This document shows, one piece after another, positions 7,410 through 16,754 of a DNA stretch of 34,976 bases. Made by a program: the position numbers and the translations under genes. The notes beneath the pieces are model-generated. The model was not told the DNA's origin and made no database searches. It saw only the letters and a program-made list of their open reading frames with translations. This DNA comes from Gemmatimonadaceae bacterium (GTDB lineage Bacteria; Latescibacterota; UBA2968; UBA8231): assembly GCA_002726335.1 (NCBI GenBank), contig PBSR01000124.1, positions 1-34,976 of the forward strand, in the 5' to 3' direction. The stretch's first letter is position 1. Every line of letters starts with the position of its first letter.

Positions 7410-9347
7410 CTACGGGATGGCCGCCAGGCCGACGTCCCAGAGTGCCCGCGGCGTGCGGACACACAGGCGGCCGTCGGCGACAGTCACCGATACGTCCAGG
7501 CGGCACCAACCGTCATCGACCCGCTCCCAGTCGACGGCTGGATCACTGGCCCGGGATACGGCAAAGAGGCTGACGAAACAGACCTGCGTCGCTGCCACGA
7601 CAGCATCCAGGTAGGGCTCGCGCCGCTGCGGCATGGGGTTGTCCATGCGATCCCGGTCCCAGGGGGCACGGTACTCATGCCGTCCCGGGGTCAGCGTCAC
7701 CGGCGTGCCGTCAGCCAACTCGACGCCGGCGTCGAGCCGGGCCTCGCCGTTAACGACCCGGAACCGACCCTTCGTACCCAGGTGAGCCTCCAGCGCCGGA
7801 TGCCAGCGCAGCCGACAGGGCTCGGTGATGGCCAGCCTGGCGGCGTCGACGACGACGACGATACCCGGGTGCAGGTGCACGACGGTGCGGGTCACACTGT
7901 GGGCGCCCTCGTGCAGGGCTGTCAGGTCAATCCGCCACCAGCCGCCACGATCGTTGTCGAAGCCGCTGGCCGTACACCGGGCCCGGTGGGCTGGGTCGTC
8001 GTTCCAGGTCTGCGCCCGAGTGCCGATGGTGAGCTGGTTGTGTCCGTCGCTGCTGAAGTGATAGTACCTTCGGGCGTTGTCGGCCGGATAGGGGACCGAC
8101 CCGAGGTCGACGATGAGTCGTCGGGCGTAGCCCTGAATCTCGATCTGGCCGCCGTCGGGATGTGAGTGGTTGACGCCGCCGTGTCCGGCTTTACCGAACA
8201 CGACACACTCGGTGCTCTGTGGATCCCAGCTGGTGCGGCTGCTGATCAGACCGGAGTGTGCCTGGTACGCGCGGCCGAGTGGCAGGATCTCCGGCGTCGG
8301 CGCCCGGGGAGCCAGGTCGCCGTCCAGCCACAGCAGCTCCCACACGGGAAACCGCGGCGGCTCTCCGTACTGCAGATAGAACCACTGCAGCACCGGGTCC
8401 GCCGTGGCCGCCGCCACGGCGGCAATGAAGCTGGTCAGGGCCGGGTACTCGGGCCCGCCGTCGCCGAAGGACACCAGGTGCCCGGGAGGTGCGGTGGCGT
8501 AGAGGCACCAGTAGGCGTGCCGGCGCAGGGCGGCGATCGGTGGCGGGATGTCGTCCACGTCATCGTGGCAGCGCAGGGCGGAAAAGTAGAGGACGGGCAG
8601 GAAGGAGGAATTGGCGTAGGTGGGATTCTCGTTGAATTCGCCGTGCGAACCGTAGTGTTCGAGGTACTGCGTCATGGTCTGACGCGACATGTCGACCAGG
8701 CGTGTCGACTGCGGGTGGTCCTCTGCCAGAGCCATACCACAAATTCCCAGACCACCGACGATGACGGTGGTCCAGTTGTTCATCCGCTGCAGCCACCAGG
8801 CCTCCGCGTCGACAGCACGCAGATAGGGCTGGATGCCACAACGGTCGATGCCCTCCACCACCTGGCGCCGTTCACCGGTCGTCAGCTGCCCGTGGATCCA
8901 GTCGTAGGCCAGCGACAGGTCGCGCGACAGCTGCCCGGTACGCAGATCCGCGTCCAGGTCGAAACGCTCCCGATGAAAGATATCCTGCCACTCATGCCAG
9001 TCTCTTGAGTCGAACAGGCTCGCCATCTGCCGCAGGGCGATCTCGACGTAGCGCCGGTCCTGTGTCAGCAAAGCCGCAAGGGCTGCCCTCGTCACTCGCT
9101 GCCCGGCGGCGTCGACGACGAGATAGTCACGGTTGCCACGGGTCACGTCGGCGGCCGAGCGGCCCGGCAGCGGGTCGAAAGGCGTGATGGGTTCTGCCTC
9201 GAGTACGGCCTCGACACTCTTCCGAATCCCGCCCCACATGCGGCGACGGACACCCCGTTCTTCGATGGCGATTCGCAGATCGTCGACGGTGGGCAGGCCG
9301 GAACTGTCCCCTGCCGTGATCAGGATGTGCGGGTGTGGCGTCGGCAC
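7410..9347 (-). CDS. Heparinase II/III-family polysaccharide lyase-like protein
   Basis: Protein of 645 residues with an alpha/alpha-toroid N-terminal part (to about residue 340) and a C-terminal beta-sandwich. Family signatures are the MNNWTTVIVGGLG stretch (about 189-201), FNENPTYAN (238-246, with a candidate catalytic Tyr) and NHSHPDGG (393-400), the His/Asp-rich motif typical of heparinase II/III and related alginate lyases. Such enzymes cleave uronic-acid-containing glycans by beta-elimination. No signal peptide is visible after the GTG start, so it seems cytoplasmic and would act on imported oligosaccharides. The GTG is one base after the stop of the upstream ClC gene, so coupled translation is likely. 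An oligo-uronide lyase is the best guess; the substrate is open. Confidence 0.82.
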   Translation of the reverse strand: MPTPHPHILITAGDSSGLPTVDDLRIAIEERGVRRRMWGGIRKSVEAVLEAEPITPFDPLPGRSAADVTRGNRDYLVVDAAGQRVTRAALAALLTQDRRYVEIALRQMASLFDSRDWHEWQDIFHRERFDLDADLRTGQLSRDLSLAYDWIHGQLTTGERRQVVEGIDRCGIQPYLRAVDAEAWWLQRMNNWTTVIVGGLGICGMALAEDHPQSTRLVDMSRQTMTQYLEHYGSHGEFNENPTYANSSFLPVLYFSALRCHDDVDDIPPPIAALRRHAYWCLYATAPPGHLVSFGDGGPEYPALTSFIAAVAAATADPVLQWFYLQYGEPPRFPVWELLWLDGDLAPRAPTPEILPLGRAYQAHSGLISSRTSWDPQSTECVVFGKAGHGGVNHSHPDGGQIEIQGYARRLIVDLGSVPYPADNARRYYHFSSDGHNQLTIGTRAQTWNDDPAHRARCTASGFDNDRGGWWRIDLTALHEGAHSVTRTVVHLHPGIVVVVDAARLAITEPCRLRWHPALEAHLGTKGRFRVVNGEARLDAGVELADGTPVTLTPGRHEYRAPWDRDRMDNPMPQRREPYLDAVVAATQVCFVSLFAVSRASDPAVDWERVDDGWCRLDVSVTVADGRLCVRTPRALWDVGLAAIP

Positions 9348-9348
9348 G

Positions 9349-11157
9349 TCAGTCCATGCGATCCACGCGGGCCATCTCTTCGTCGTAGAGGCGCAGCAGG
9401 TCGCTGTATTCGAGATGCCCGAGAAACCGCTGCGTCGCGTCGGTACCCGCTACGACCGGTAGTTTGTCGAAACCACTCGACAGGAGCTTCTCCAGTGCCG
9501 TATGCAGATCGTCATCGACCAGAATCGGCGCCGCCTCTTCCACCAGCATGTCCTCGATCAGAATCAGGCTACGCAGCGCCTCGTCGTCGGGCAGCTCGAG
9601 TTCGTCCAGCCGGATCATGCCGCGCAACTGCCCGTCGGTGTCGGTGACGACGAAGTGCAGGTGTCCGAGTCGTTTCGACAGGGCATTCAGCGAGAAATAG
9701 GCCATCTCGTTGGTGACCACGGCGTCGGAGGTGTTCTCCAGACGTTCGTAGACATCGCCGACGCGCAGGTTCTTCAGCACGTCGACGGTGAAGTCCTTCA
9801 GATGGGCGGGAGAGTGAAACTTGTTCTGCACCTGGTCCTCATAGATCGACACATGGCGCATGAACAGGAAAGCGAAGGCCGACACCAGCATCAGTGCCGG
9901 CAACAGATGATAACTCCCCGTCATCTCGGTGACGATGATGAGGGCCGCCAGGGGCGTGTTGGCCACACCGGCGAGAAAACTGCCCATGCCGACCACGACG
10001 TAGGCGGCCGGCACCTGCGCGATGTCCGGAAACAGCTGCTGGCCTGCCGTGCCGACGATACCACCCAGCATGGCACCGATGAACAGCGATGGCCCGAAGA
10101 CCCCGCCGGAGCCGCCGCTGCCCACCGTACAGGAGGTCGCCAGGATCTTCAGCAGGACCAGGACCAGCATGGCCTGCAGTCCCACACCACCATCGACGAC
10201 ACTCTGGATCACGCCGAAACCGCCTCCCAGGATGCGCAGATCCAGCAGGGCCAGAACACCGACAAGGGCACCGCCGACGCCCGGCACCAGCCAGACGGGC
10301 AGTTTCAGCCGGCGAAAGACACGGTCCCGCATTGTGAAGAAGGTCTTGACGTAGAGTGTGCCACCCAGCGCGCAGGCCGCGCCGAGCACGAGATAGACGG
10401 CCAGCTCCCGGGCATCGGTGAGCATGACATCGGGAAAAGTGAACGTGTGGGAGAAACCGTAGATGCCGGTGTAGATCGAATAGGCGACGATGGAGGACGT
10501 GACGCAGGGGATCAGCGCCTCACTCTCGAAATCCTCCCGATAGAGAACCTCGACACAGGTGATGGCGCCGCCGAGAGGGGCGCGGAAGATGGCACCCAGG
10601 CCACCGGCGCAGCCGGCCAGCAGGAGAATCCGGCGATGGGCGGCCGACAGACCCAGACGTGTGCCCAGCCAGCTGCCGAGACTGGCGCCGATCTGCATGA
10701 CGGGGCCTTCCTTGCCGGCCGCGCCGCCCGTGGCCAGGGTAATGATCGTCGTCAGCGCTTTCACCGGGGCCACGATGGGCCGGATCGTGCCCCGGTGGTT
10801 GTGAAAGGCCTCGATCACGGCGCCGGTACCGGGCCCGCGCGCCTCAGGCGCCCAACGCCAGGCCAGCCAGCCGCTGGCCAGACCACCGATGGCGGGCAGC
10901 AGCAAAAGCAGCCACAGACGACTCTCATCGGCCGGCGTGGCCAGGGCGGAAAAGTCGTAGCGGATCTCGCCGGGGGGCTGCAGCTGCTCGAATCCGGCGG
11001 CCCACTCCGTGCAGATGAATCTTGCCAGTTCCAGGGCCGCGGTGAACATCACCGCGGCGACGCCGGCGATGGTCCCTGTCAGTACCGAGTAGAGGAAGAT
11101 ACGGGTGCTGATGGCGAAGCCGAGAGCCTCGCGCAGCTGCTGGATTCGCTGCAACAT
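9349..11157 (-). CDS. ClC chloride channel/transporter with C-terminal CBS domains
   Basis: Integral membrane protein of 602 residues. The ClC signature stretches are GPGTGAVIEAF (about 108-118), GKEGPVMQIGASLG with gating Glu150, and GSGGSGGVFGPSLF. After the helices, from about residue 450, a cytoplasmic region carries a CBS-domain pair. At the position matching the internal proton glutamate of E. coli ClC-ec1 (E203, second E of IIEEM) this protein has valine (CVEVL, E203-V204). Animal ClC channels carry the same substitution, so a channel rather than a Cl-/H+ antiporter is plausible. It is divergent from trkA across only 38 bases and directly precedes the lyase gene. Together with Trk it suggests coordinated K+ and Cl- homeostasis. 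Confidence 0.93.
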   Translation of the reverse strand: MLQRIQQLREALGFAISTRIFLYSVLTGTIAGVAAVMFTAALELARFICTEWAAGFEQLQPPGEIRYDFSALATPADESRLWLLLLLPAIGGLASGWLAWRWAPEARGPGTGAVIEAFHNHRGTIRPIVAPVKALTTIITLATGGAAGKEGPVMQIGASLGSWLGTRLGLSAAHRRILLLAGCAGGLGAIFRAPLGGAITCVEVLYREDFESEALIPCVTSSIVAYSIYTGIYGFSHTFTFPDVMLTDARELAVYLVLGAACALGGTLYVKTFFTMRDRVFRRLKLPVWLVPGVGGALVGVLALLDLRILGGGFGVIQSVVDGGVGLQAMLVLVLLKILATSCTVGSGGSGGVFGPSLFIGAMLGGIVGTAGQQLFPDIAQVPAAYVVVGMGSFLAGVANTPLAALIIVTEMTGSYHLLPALMLVSAFAFLFMRHVSIYEDQVQNKFHSPAHLKDFTVDVLKNLRVGDVYERLENTSDAVVTNEMAYFSLNALSKRLGHLHFVVTDTDGQLRGMIRLDELELPDDEALRSLILIEDMLVEEAAPILVDDDLHTALEKLLSSGFDKLPVVAGTDATQRFLGHLEYSDLLRLYDEEMARVDRMD

Positions 11158-11195
11158 GGTCGGTATGTTAGCAGTTTTTCCGCGAGTCTGCTCTC
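11158..11195. promoter_or_regulatory. Compact divergent region between ClC gene and trkA
   Basis: Only 38 bases separate the two divergent start codons. They hold a T run (TTTTT) and a loose inverted repeat, AGCAG at 11170-11174 and CTGCT at 11188-11192. Promoters of both genes must lie here or extend into the opposite coding sequences, which would link their expression. No clear ribosome binding site precedes either ATG. Confidence 0.35.
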
Positions 11196-12539
11196 ATGAA
11201 GATCCTCGTCATCGGCGCCGGTGATATCGGCTTTGAGTTGTGTCGCCGCCTGACTCAGGACCAACATGACGTCTCCGTCATCGAGGTCGACAGCCGCAGG
11301 GCCCGACGGGCGGCAGAACAGCTCGACGCGCAGATGATCGAAGGGGACGCCACCTCGTGGCGGATCCTGCAGCAGGCCAATATTGCCCATGTCGACGTCG
11401 TGGCCGCCATGACGACACGAGACGACGTCAACCTGCTGGCCTGCCGCATGGCGAAGAAGGCGGGCGCCGGCTTCACCGTGGCCCGCATCCGCAACCCCGA
11501 GCTGCTCTCGCCCGACGACTTCATCCTGACGCACGAGGAACTCGGCGTCGACGAGGTCATCCACCCCGAGCGCGAGACGGCGGACGCCGTCGTGCGCCTG
11601 ATTCGACAGGCTCGTGCCACCGACCTCTACGACTTTGCCAACGGCCGGATCCGCCTGCTGGGCGTGCGTCTCGGGGCCGACTCCTCGCTGTTGCGCACGC
11701 CGCTTGAAGAGCTCGGGCAACGTCACGACCATCCGCCAGTGCGGATCGCCGCCATCAAGCGCAAACAGCAGACTGTGATTCCCGGCGGCAAAGACGTCCT
11801 CGTCGCCGGCGACCAGGTCTACGTCGTCGCCGACCCATCCTATTGTGATCAGTTCATCGAGTTGACGGGTCAGAAGGATACGGCCGTGAGCAACATCATG
11901 GTTCTCGGCGGCGGCCTCATCGGTCAGTTCATCGCTCGCCAGCTGGCCGACGACGTCAACGTCAAGATCGTAGAGAGCAACGTGGAACGCGCCTGGGGGA
12001 TCGCCGATGCTCTGCCCGACACTCTGGTCATTCAGGGAGATGGTACCGACTACGATCTGCTCGCCACCGAGGGCCTCATGGACATGGACGCCTTCGTTGC
12101 GGTCACCGGAGATGACGAGAACAACATCATCGCCACCCTGCTGGCCAGACATCTGCGGGTACCGCGTACGCTAGCCCTGGTGAACAAGGTCAACTATCTG
12201 CCCATCATGCCCACCATCGGTCTCGACTCGGTGGTCAGCAAGCAGTTGTTGACGGTCAACGCCGTGCTGCGCTTCATCCAGCATCGCCAGGTGGCCGGCA
12301 TCGCCACGATTCCCGGGCTGGACGCCCACGTCATCGAGTTCATCGCCGGTGAGGGCTCGAAGATCACGCGCAAACCGCTGATGGGGCTCAAGTTCCCTGA
12401 CAACGCCCTGATTGGCGCCGTCACGCACGGCGAACGGTTCGAGATTCCCACGGGCTCGACGCAAATGCAGGCCGGGGACAAGGCAGTGGTCTTCGCCCTG
12501 CCCGGGGCCCTGGACGCCGTCGGCAAGATGTTCAAATAG
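11196..12539 (+). CDS. trkA: Trk system potassium uptake protein TrkA
   Basis: Peripheral NAD-binding regulator of the Trk K+ uptake system, 447 residues, the normal length for a tandem-RCK TrkA. The first RCK_N domain begins MKILVIGAGDIGFELC with the GxGxxG motif, and an RCK_C domain follows at about 140-220. The second RCK_N begins near residue 233 with MVLGGGLIGQF and ends in a second RCK_C. It acts on the cytoplasmic face of TrkH, which is encoded immediately downstream: the stop TAG ends at 12539 and the trkH ATG begins at 12540. The adjacency and the four-domain layout make the call firm. Confidence 0.95.
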   Translation: MKILVIGAGDIGFELCRRLTQDQHDVSVIEVDSRRARRAAEQLDAQMIEGDATSWRILQQANIAHVDVVAAMTTRDDVNLLACRMAKKAGAGFTVARIRNPELLSPDDFILTHEELGVDEVIHPERETADAVVRLIRQARATDLYDFANGRIRLLGVRLGADSSLLRTPLEELGQRHDHPPVRIAAIKRKQQTVIPGGKDVLVAGDQVYVVADPSYCDQFIELTGQKDTAVSNIMVLGGGLIGQFIARQLADDVNVKIVESNVERAWGIADALPDTLVIQGDGTDYDLLATEGLMDMDAFVAVTGDDENNIIATLLARHLRVPRTLALVNKVNYLPIMPTIGLDSVVSKQLLTVNAVLRFIQHRQVAGIATIPGLDAHVIEFIAGEGSKITRKPLMGLKFPDNALIGAVTHGERFEIPTGSTQMQAGDKAVVFALPGALDAVGKMFK

Positions 12540-13988
12540 ATGCACCTGGGTAAGGTCATCCACATCCTGGGCCTGTTGCTGATGTTTCAGGCCATGACGA
12601 TGCTGCTGCCCCTGCCGTTCTGCTTCTACTACGCCTCCGGCGACCACACCGCCTTCCTGCTGTCAGCGGCCATCACGTTCGTCGTCGGTGGTGTCGCCTA
12701 TCGGTTCACCCGCATCGATCGTGACCTGCTGCCGAAGGAGGGCTTCGCTGTCGTCACCTTCTCCTGGCTGTCACTGTCCGCCTTCGGGGCCCTGCCCTTC
12801 GTACTCTCCGGCGCCATCCCATCCTACACCGACGCCTTCTTCGAGACCATGTCAGGGTTGTCGACGACGGGCGCCAGCATTCTCTCCGACATCGAAGCGC
12901 TGCCACGAGGTGCCTTGTTCTGGCGCTCTCTCAATCACTGGATCGGCGGCATGGGTATCATCGTGCTGTCGCTGGCCATCCTGCCCTTTCTCGGCGTCGG
13001 CGGCATGCAGCTGTTCAAGGCCGAGATCCCCGGACCCGTGGTCGACAAGCTGACACCGCGGATCACCGAGACGGCAAAGATTCTGTGGGCCGTCTACCTT
13101 GCCCTCACCCTGGCCGAGACGATCCTTCTCCTGTTCGGTGGCATGGACCTGTTCGATGCCTTGTGCCACACCTTCGGCACCATGGCCACGGGTGGCTTCT
13201 CGACGCGCAACGCCTCCGTGTCCGCCTTCGACTCGGCCTACATCGAGTATGTCATCATCTTCTTCATGCTGGTAGCGGGGGCCAACTTCTCACTCCACTT
13301 CCACGCCCTGCGTGGTCGCTGGGGAGTCTACGGACGCAATCGAGAATTCCTCTTTTTTCTATCGCTCATCGGCATCGCCTTCGTCCTCATCGCCGCCTCG
13401 TCGACATTCCGCGACGGCATGTATCCCGGCTACGAGGAGGCCTTTCGCAAGACCCTGTTTCAGGTCGTTTCCATCATCACCACCAGCGGCTTCGGTACCG
13501 CCGACTATGAGCTGTGGTCCTTTACGGCCCAGTTCGTTCTGTTCTCGTTGATGTTCATCGGTGGCTGCGCCGGATCCACCGGTGGGGGCATCAAAGTCAT
13601 GCGCATCCACCTGCTGGTGAAGTTCGTCTTCCGCGAGATCACCCGGCTCGTACATCCGCGGGCCGTCGTTCCGGTGCGGCTGTCAGGTAAGGCCGTAGAC
13701 CGGGACATCGTCGCCAACGTACTCGGCTTCTTCGTCCTCTTCATCTTCAGCTTCGCCGTCGGCGTTTTCGTCATGTCCGAACTGGGCATGGATATGCCCA
13801 CCTCCTTCGGCGCCGTGGCCGCCACCCTTGGCAACGTCGGCCCCGGTCTGGGTGCCGTGGGACCCACGGACAACTACAGCGCCGTTCCCACTGCCGGGAA
13901 GTGGGTGCTGTCCCTGCTCATGCTGATGGGCCGTCTTGAGATCTACACCGTCATCGTCCTGCTGGCCCCGTCGACCTGGAAACGCTGA
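12540..13988 (+). CDS. trkH: Trk system potassium channel subunit TrkH
   Basis: Inner-membrane K+ translocating subunit of 482 residues with a fourfold M1-P-M2 plan. The selectivity-filter loops are visible in order: [31 protein letters not shown] and LGNVGPGLG. The [14 protein letters not shown] stretch before the last repeats matches the flexible intramembrane loop that gates TrkH. It abuts trkA with no gap and is therefore almost certainly co-transcribed and translationally coupled. The downstream propeller frame begins at its stop codon. Members transport K+ into the cell, coupled to H+ or Na+ or gated by TrkA nucleotides. Confidence 0.95.
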   Translation: MHLGKVIHILGLLLMFQAMTMLLPLPFCFYYASGDHTAFLLSAAITFVVGGVAYRFTRIDRDLLPKEGFAVVTFSWLSLSAFGALPFVLSGAIPSYTDAFFETMSGLSTTGASILSDIEALPRGALFWRSLNHWIGGMGIIVLSLAILPFLGVGGMQLFKAEIPGPVVDKLTPRITETAKILWAVYLALTLAETILLLFGGMDLFDALCHTFGTMATGGFSTRNASVSAFDSAYIEYVIIFFMLVAGANFSLHFHALRGRWGVYGRNREFLFFLSLIGIAFVLIAASSTFRDGMYPGYEEAFRKTLFQVVSIITTSGFGTADYELWSFTAQFVLFSLMFIGGCAGSTGGGIKVMRIHLLVKFVFREITRLVHPRAVVPVRLSGKAVDRDIVANVLGFFVLFIFSFAVGVFVMSELGMDMPTSFGAVAATLGNVGPGLGAVGPTDNYSAVPTAGKWVLSLLMLMGRLEIYTVIVLLAPSTWKR

Positions 13989-14134
13989 TCCAGCCTTCAG
14001 CCAGCCTTCCAGGGCCACGCTGGCGCTGGCTGGCGGCAGGGGTTCTGCTCGCCGGTGCCGCCCTGCTGATCATCTGGTCTGGCACGTTCAGCGAGACCGT
14101 CCTGCGGCGTGATCGCGTACTGGCCAGCCTTCTG

Positions 14135-15499
14135 GTGTACGGAGTGGGTGGTATCGGCCTCGTCCTCTGGTTGCTGCTGGCATCCGGTCTGGCGACCGGT
14201 TTGCGACTCGCCGGTGGGGGCGGTCTGCTGGGTACCATTGCCGTCTTCGCTCTCGGCGTCGAGCTGCGCGGCATGACGATGGACGGAGTGCCCCTGATCG
14301 CCTGGCGGGGCACCCCTGAAGCCGGCGCCCAGCTGCCCGGAGGGCGTCTCGACATCTGGTCCGGCCAGCGCTCCCGGAGCAGCCGCTGGCCGGAGCAATC
14401 TGCCGACCTTCAACAGCCACGACGCCACTGGCGGCAGGAGGTGGGTGCCGGATTCGCCGGGTTCGCCCTGGCCGGGGGTGAGGCCGCAACGGTGGCCATC
14501 ACCCAGGAGCAGCGCCGGTCGTACGAGTGTATCGTCGCCTATGACCTGCGCACCGGCAGCGAGATCTGGGTCTATGCCGATTCGGCTCGCTTCGCCACGC
14601 TGCGGGCCGGCGTCGGACCGCGGTCCACACCCGTCGTCGACGGCGGCCTGGTCTACGCTCTCGGCGCCTCGGGATGGTTGCGCTGTCTGGCCGGCGGCGA
14701 CGGTGGCCGCCTCGTGTGGCGCCGGCGCATCGGTGCCAGGGCAGCGACGTGGGGACTGTGGGCCTCGCCGGTCATCGTCGACGACCTCGTCATCGTGGCC
14801 GGTGCCCCGGGTCAGCAGGGCGTACCGCTGAGCGCCTTCGACAGACGTTCCGGCGAACCCCGCTGGCAGGTCGAGGCCGGTGGTGGTGTGCCAATCCTGG
14901 CTACCGTGGCCGGAGTACGACAGCTCATCCTGTCCGGCGTCGATGGGGCCAGCGGCCACCTCACCCCCACGGGGATGACACTCTGGCGCACCTCCTGGCC
15001 GGAATCGGATGGTGTTCTGCCCGCCTTTGAGCATCTCCAGGACGGTAGCCTCCTTTTCGGCGGCGGTCGAGGCGGAGTGCGGGTGATCGATGTGCAGGCC
15101 CACGTCGGCGCCGGGGGGATGATTGCGGCGCTGTTGTGGCGCGCGCTGCATCTGCGCCCCACATTGTCCGCCGTCGTCCAGGTCGATGGCTTTCTCTACG
15201 GTCTCGACGACGGGCGCCTAGTCTGCCTCGATGCCACCACGGGCTTCCGTCGCTGGCAGGGCGCTCGCTATGGCCATGGTCGGCTGCGCCGGGCGGGGCG
15301 CCATCTGCTCGTGCAGTCGGAGGACGGCGACATCGCCGTCGTCGCCTGTGATTCGGCGCAGTTCCGCCAGCTGTTGCGCTTCCAGGCGGTTGACACGCGG
15401 CGCGGATGGGCGCTACCGACGGTACACCTGCCCTGGGTGCTGACACGGGGCACTGGCGAGGCGGCCCTGTGGGAGCTGCCTGAGTTGGACGATTTGTAG
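14135..15499 (+). CDS. Membrane-anchored PQQ-type beta-propeller repeat protein
   Basis: At least 454 residues. Two hydrophobic segments lie at the N-terminus (VLWLLLASGLATG and LLGTIAVFALGVEL). A region of PQQ/BamB-type propeller blades follows, with repeats such as YDLRTGSEIWVY, GDGGRLVWRRRIG, DRRSGEPRWQVEA and DATTGFRRWQG. These bind cofactors or scaffold protein contacts outside the membrane; nothing here proves PQQ binding. The GTG at 14135 is the first canonical start, but the same frame stays open and protein-like back to the trkH stop and adds a further membrane helix (AAGVLLAGAALLIIW). The true start may therefore be a CTG at 13985, which overlaps the trkH stop. The gene ends 13 bases before the next enolase gene. 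Possible roles are envelope sensing or assembly. Confidence 0.75.
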   Translation: MYGVGGIGLVLWLLLASGLATGLRLAGGGGLLGTIAVFALGVELRGMTMDGVPLIAWRGTPEAGAQLPGGRLDIWSGQRSRSSRWPEQSADLQQPRRHWRQEVGAGFAGFALAGGEAATVAITQEQRRSYECIVAYDLRTGSEIWVYADSARFATLRAGVGPRSTPVVDGGLVYALGASGWLRCLAGGDGGRLVWRRRIGARAATWGLWASPVIVDDLVIVAGAPGQQGVPLSAFDRRSGEPRWQVEAGGGVPILATVAGVRQLILSGVDGASGHLTPTGMTLWRTSWPESDGVLPAFEHLQDGSLLFGGGRGGVRVIDVQAHVGAGGMIAALLWRALHLRPTLSAVVQVDGFLYGLDDGRLVCLDATTGFRRWQGARYGHGRLRRAGRHLLVQSEDGDIAVVACDSAQFRQLLRFQAVDTRRGWALPTVHLPWVLTRGTGEAALWELPELDDL

Positions 15500-15506
15500 G
15501 GAGGAG
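15499..15506 (+). promoter_or_regulatory. Strong ribosome binding site for the second enolase gene
   Basis: GGGAGGAG ends 6 bases before the ATG at 15513. Its first G is the last base of the propeller gene's TAG stop. It fixes the start of the enolase-superfamily gene and is among the strongest sites in the window. Confidence 0.75.
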
Positions 15507-15512
15507 TTCGTC

Positions 15513-16745
15513 ATGAAGGTCACCGACATCGAGGTGCACGAATACTGGACGGAGTACGTCGACTGGATCCGTTCGCCTCTCATGCACTACTACGGGCCGC
15601 AGAAACGGGTCCTCTACGTGGCCCACACCGACACCGGACTGACCGGTCTGGGGGAATACCACGCCGCTCAACCGGAGCTGGTGGAACGCTACATCGGCAC
15701 CAACCCTTTCGACTGGATCGGTGACGAGACCTCCCTCGGCCTGGGCACGGCCATGTACGACCTGATGGGCAAGGCCGCCGGGGTGCCGGTGTGGCAATTG
15801 TTCGGTCCCCGTCAGCGCGCTTGGGTTCCCATCGGCTCCTGGACGGTGTCGACTCATCCCGAACACATGGCCGAAGCCGTACGCCGGTACGCCGCCATGG
15901 GTTTCACCTGGCTGAAGTTTCACCTGTCGCCCTTCGAGAACGTCCTGGATCAGACCGAAGCGATGGCCCGGGTGGCGCCGGCCGGGTTCCGCCTGCACTA
16001 CGACTTCACCATGCACGGCACCGACGACCACATGCCACAGTTGCTGGCGGAGCTGTCGCGCTTTCCGATCTGCGGCTGTTTTGAGGATCCCCTGCCCGGG
16101 GAAGACGTCGAGGGGTATGTGGAACTGCGGCAGCGGACCCACATACCCATCGTCCTCCACCACTTCGGCACCCGCGCCACCTACGAGGTCTTCCGCCGAC
16201 CGGCCGACGCCTACATGCTCGGGCATTATACGATCGGCGAGGCGACACGACGGGCGGGTCTGTTCGACGCCATCGACGCACCTTTCATGCTGCAGAACGT
16301 GGGCGGCCAGATCACCCGCGCCATGGCGGCCCACATGATGGCGGCCTTCCCTTCGGCCACGTTTCACATGATCAACGACACCGAGACCCGCGAAGGGGAT
16401 GTGGTAACCGAGCGCTGCGAGCCGGTCAACGGGTTCTACAGGGTTCCGGACGGCCCGGGTCTGGGTCTGACACTGGACCGGGATGCCCTGGCACTGGCCC
16501 TGGACCGCCAGCCTGAACCACAGCCGAAGTGGATCGTACGCTCCACCTACACCAACGGCACTCGCATGTACAATCTTCACGACCCGGCGGAGTCACTGTT
16601 CATGGTGCGACCCGATGGGCGGCGCGAACACACCTTCTCGTACAACAGCCCGGTGACGACCGACTACTGGGACGACGACGGCACGGAGGCGTGGCGCCAC
16701 ATGTTCGAACGCCTCGAGCGCGACGGGCTCGTCCTGGAGAGGTGA
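15513..16745 (+). CDS. Enolase-superfamily (mandelate racemase-like) protein with atypical metal site
   Basis: A 410-residue protein with an enolase-type capping domain and TIM barrel. The N-terminus (MKVTDIEVHEYW) parallels that of the first enolase gene. Likely ligands are D164 (LHYDFTMHG) and E191 (CFEDPLPGED). Where the third acidic ligand should appear, about 25 residues later, the sequence reads PIVLHHFG, with H216-H217 instead of Glu. The second-strand lysine motif is WLKFHLSP (K135), lacking the second Lys of racemase-type KxK. The usual His-Asp dyad region is also altered (LGHYTIGEA). It may bind a different metal, catalyse an unusual reaction, or be non-catalytic. A long C-terminal extension follows the barrel. 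It lies between the propeller and a small membrane protein. Confidence 0.82.
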   Translation: MKVTDIEVHEYWTEYVDWIRSPLMHYYGPQKRVLYVAHTDTGLTGLGEYHAAQPELVERYIGTNPFDWIGDETSLGLGTAMYDLMGKAAGVPVWQLFGPRQRAWVPIGSWTVSTHPEHMAEAVRRYAAMGFTWLKFHLSPFENVLDQTEAMARVAPAGFRLHYDFTMHGTDDHMPQLLAELSRFPICGCFEDPLPGEDVEGYVELRQRTHIPIVLHHFGTRATYEVFRRPADAYMLGHYTIGEATRRAGLFDAIDAPFMLQNVGGQITRAMAAHMMAAFPSATFHMINDTETREGDVVTERCEPVNGFYRVPDGPGLGLTLDRDALALALDRQPEPQPKWIVRSTYTNGTRMYNLHDPAESLFMVRPDGRREHTFSYNSPVTTDYWDDDGTEAWRHMFERLERDGLVLER

Positions 16746-16754
16746 GACACATCG

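Noticed and set aside
9502..11199. A 565-codon plus-strand open frame opposite the ClC gene
   Set aside because: It is antisense to a clear ClC protein with all family motifs, is rich in Gln, Gly, His and Asp without recognisable domains, and reflects high-GC codon bias.
13997..16580. Long minus-strand frames opposite the propeller and second enolase gene
   Set aside because: They are low-complexity, Pro/Arg/Gln-rich translations of the opposite strand of genes with recognisable repeats and active-site motifs.
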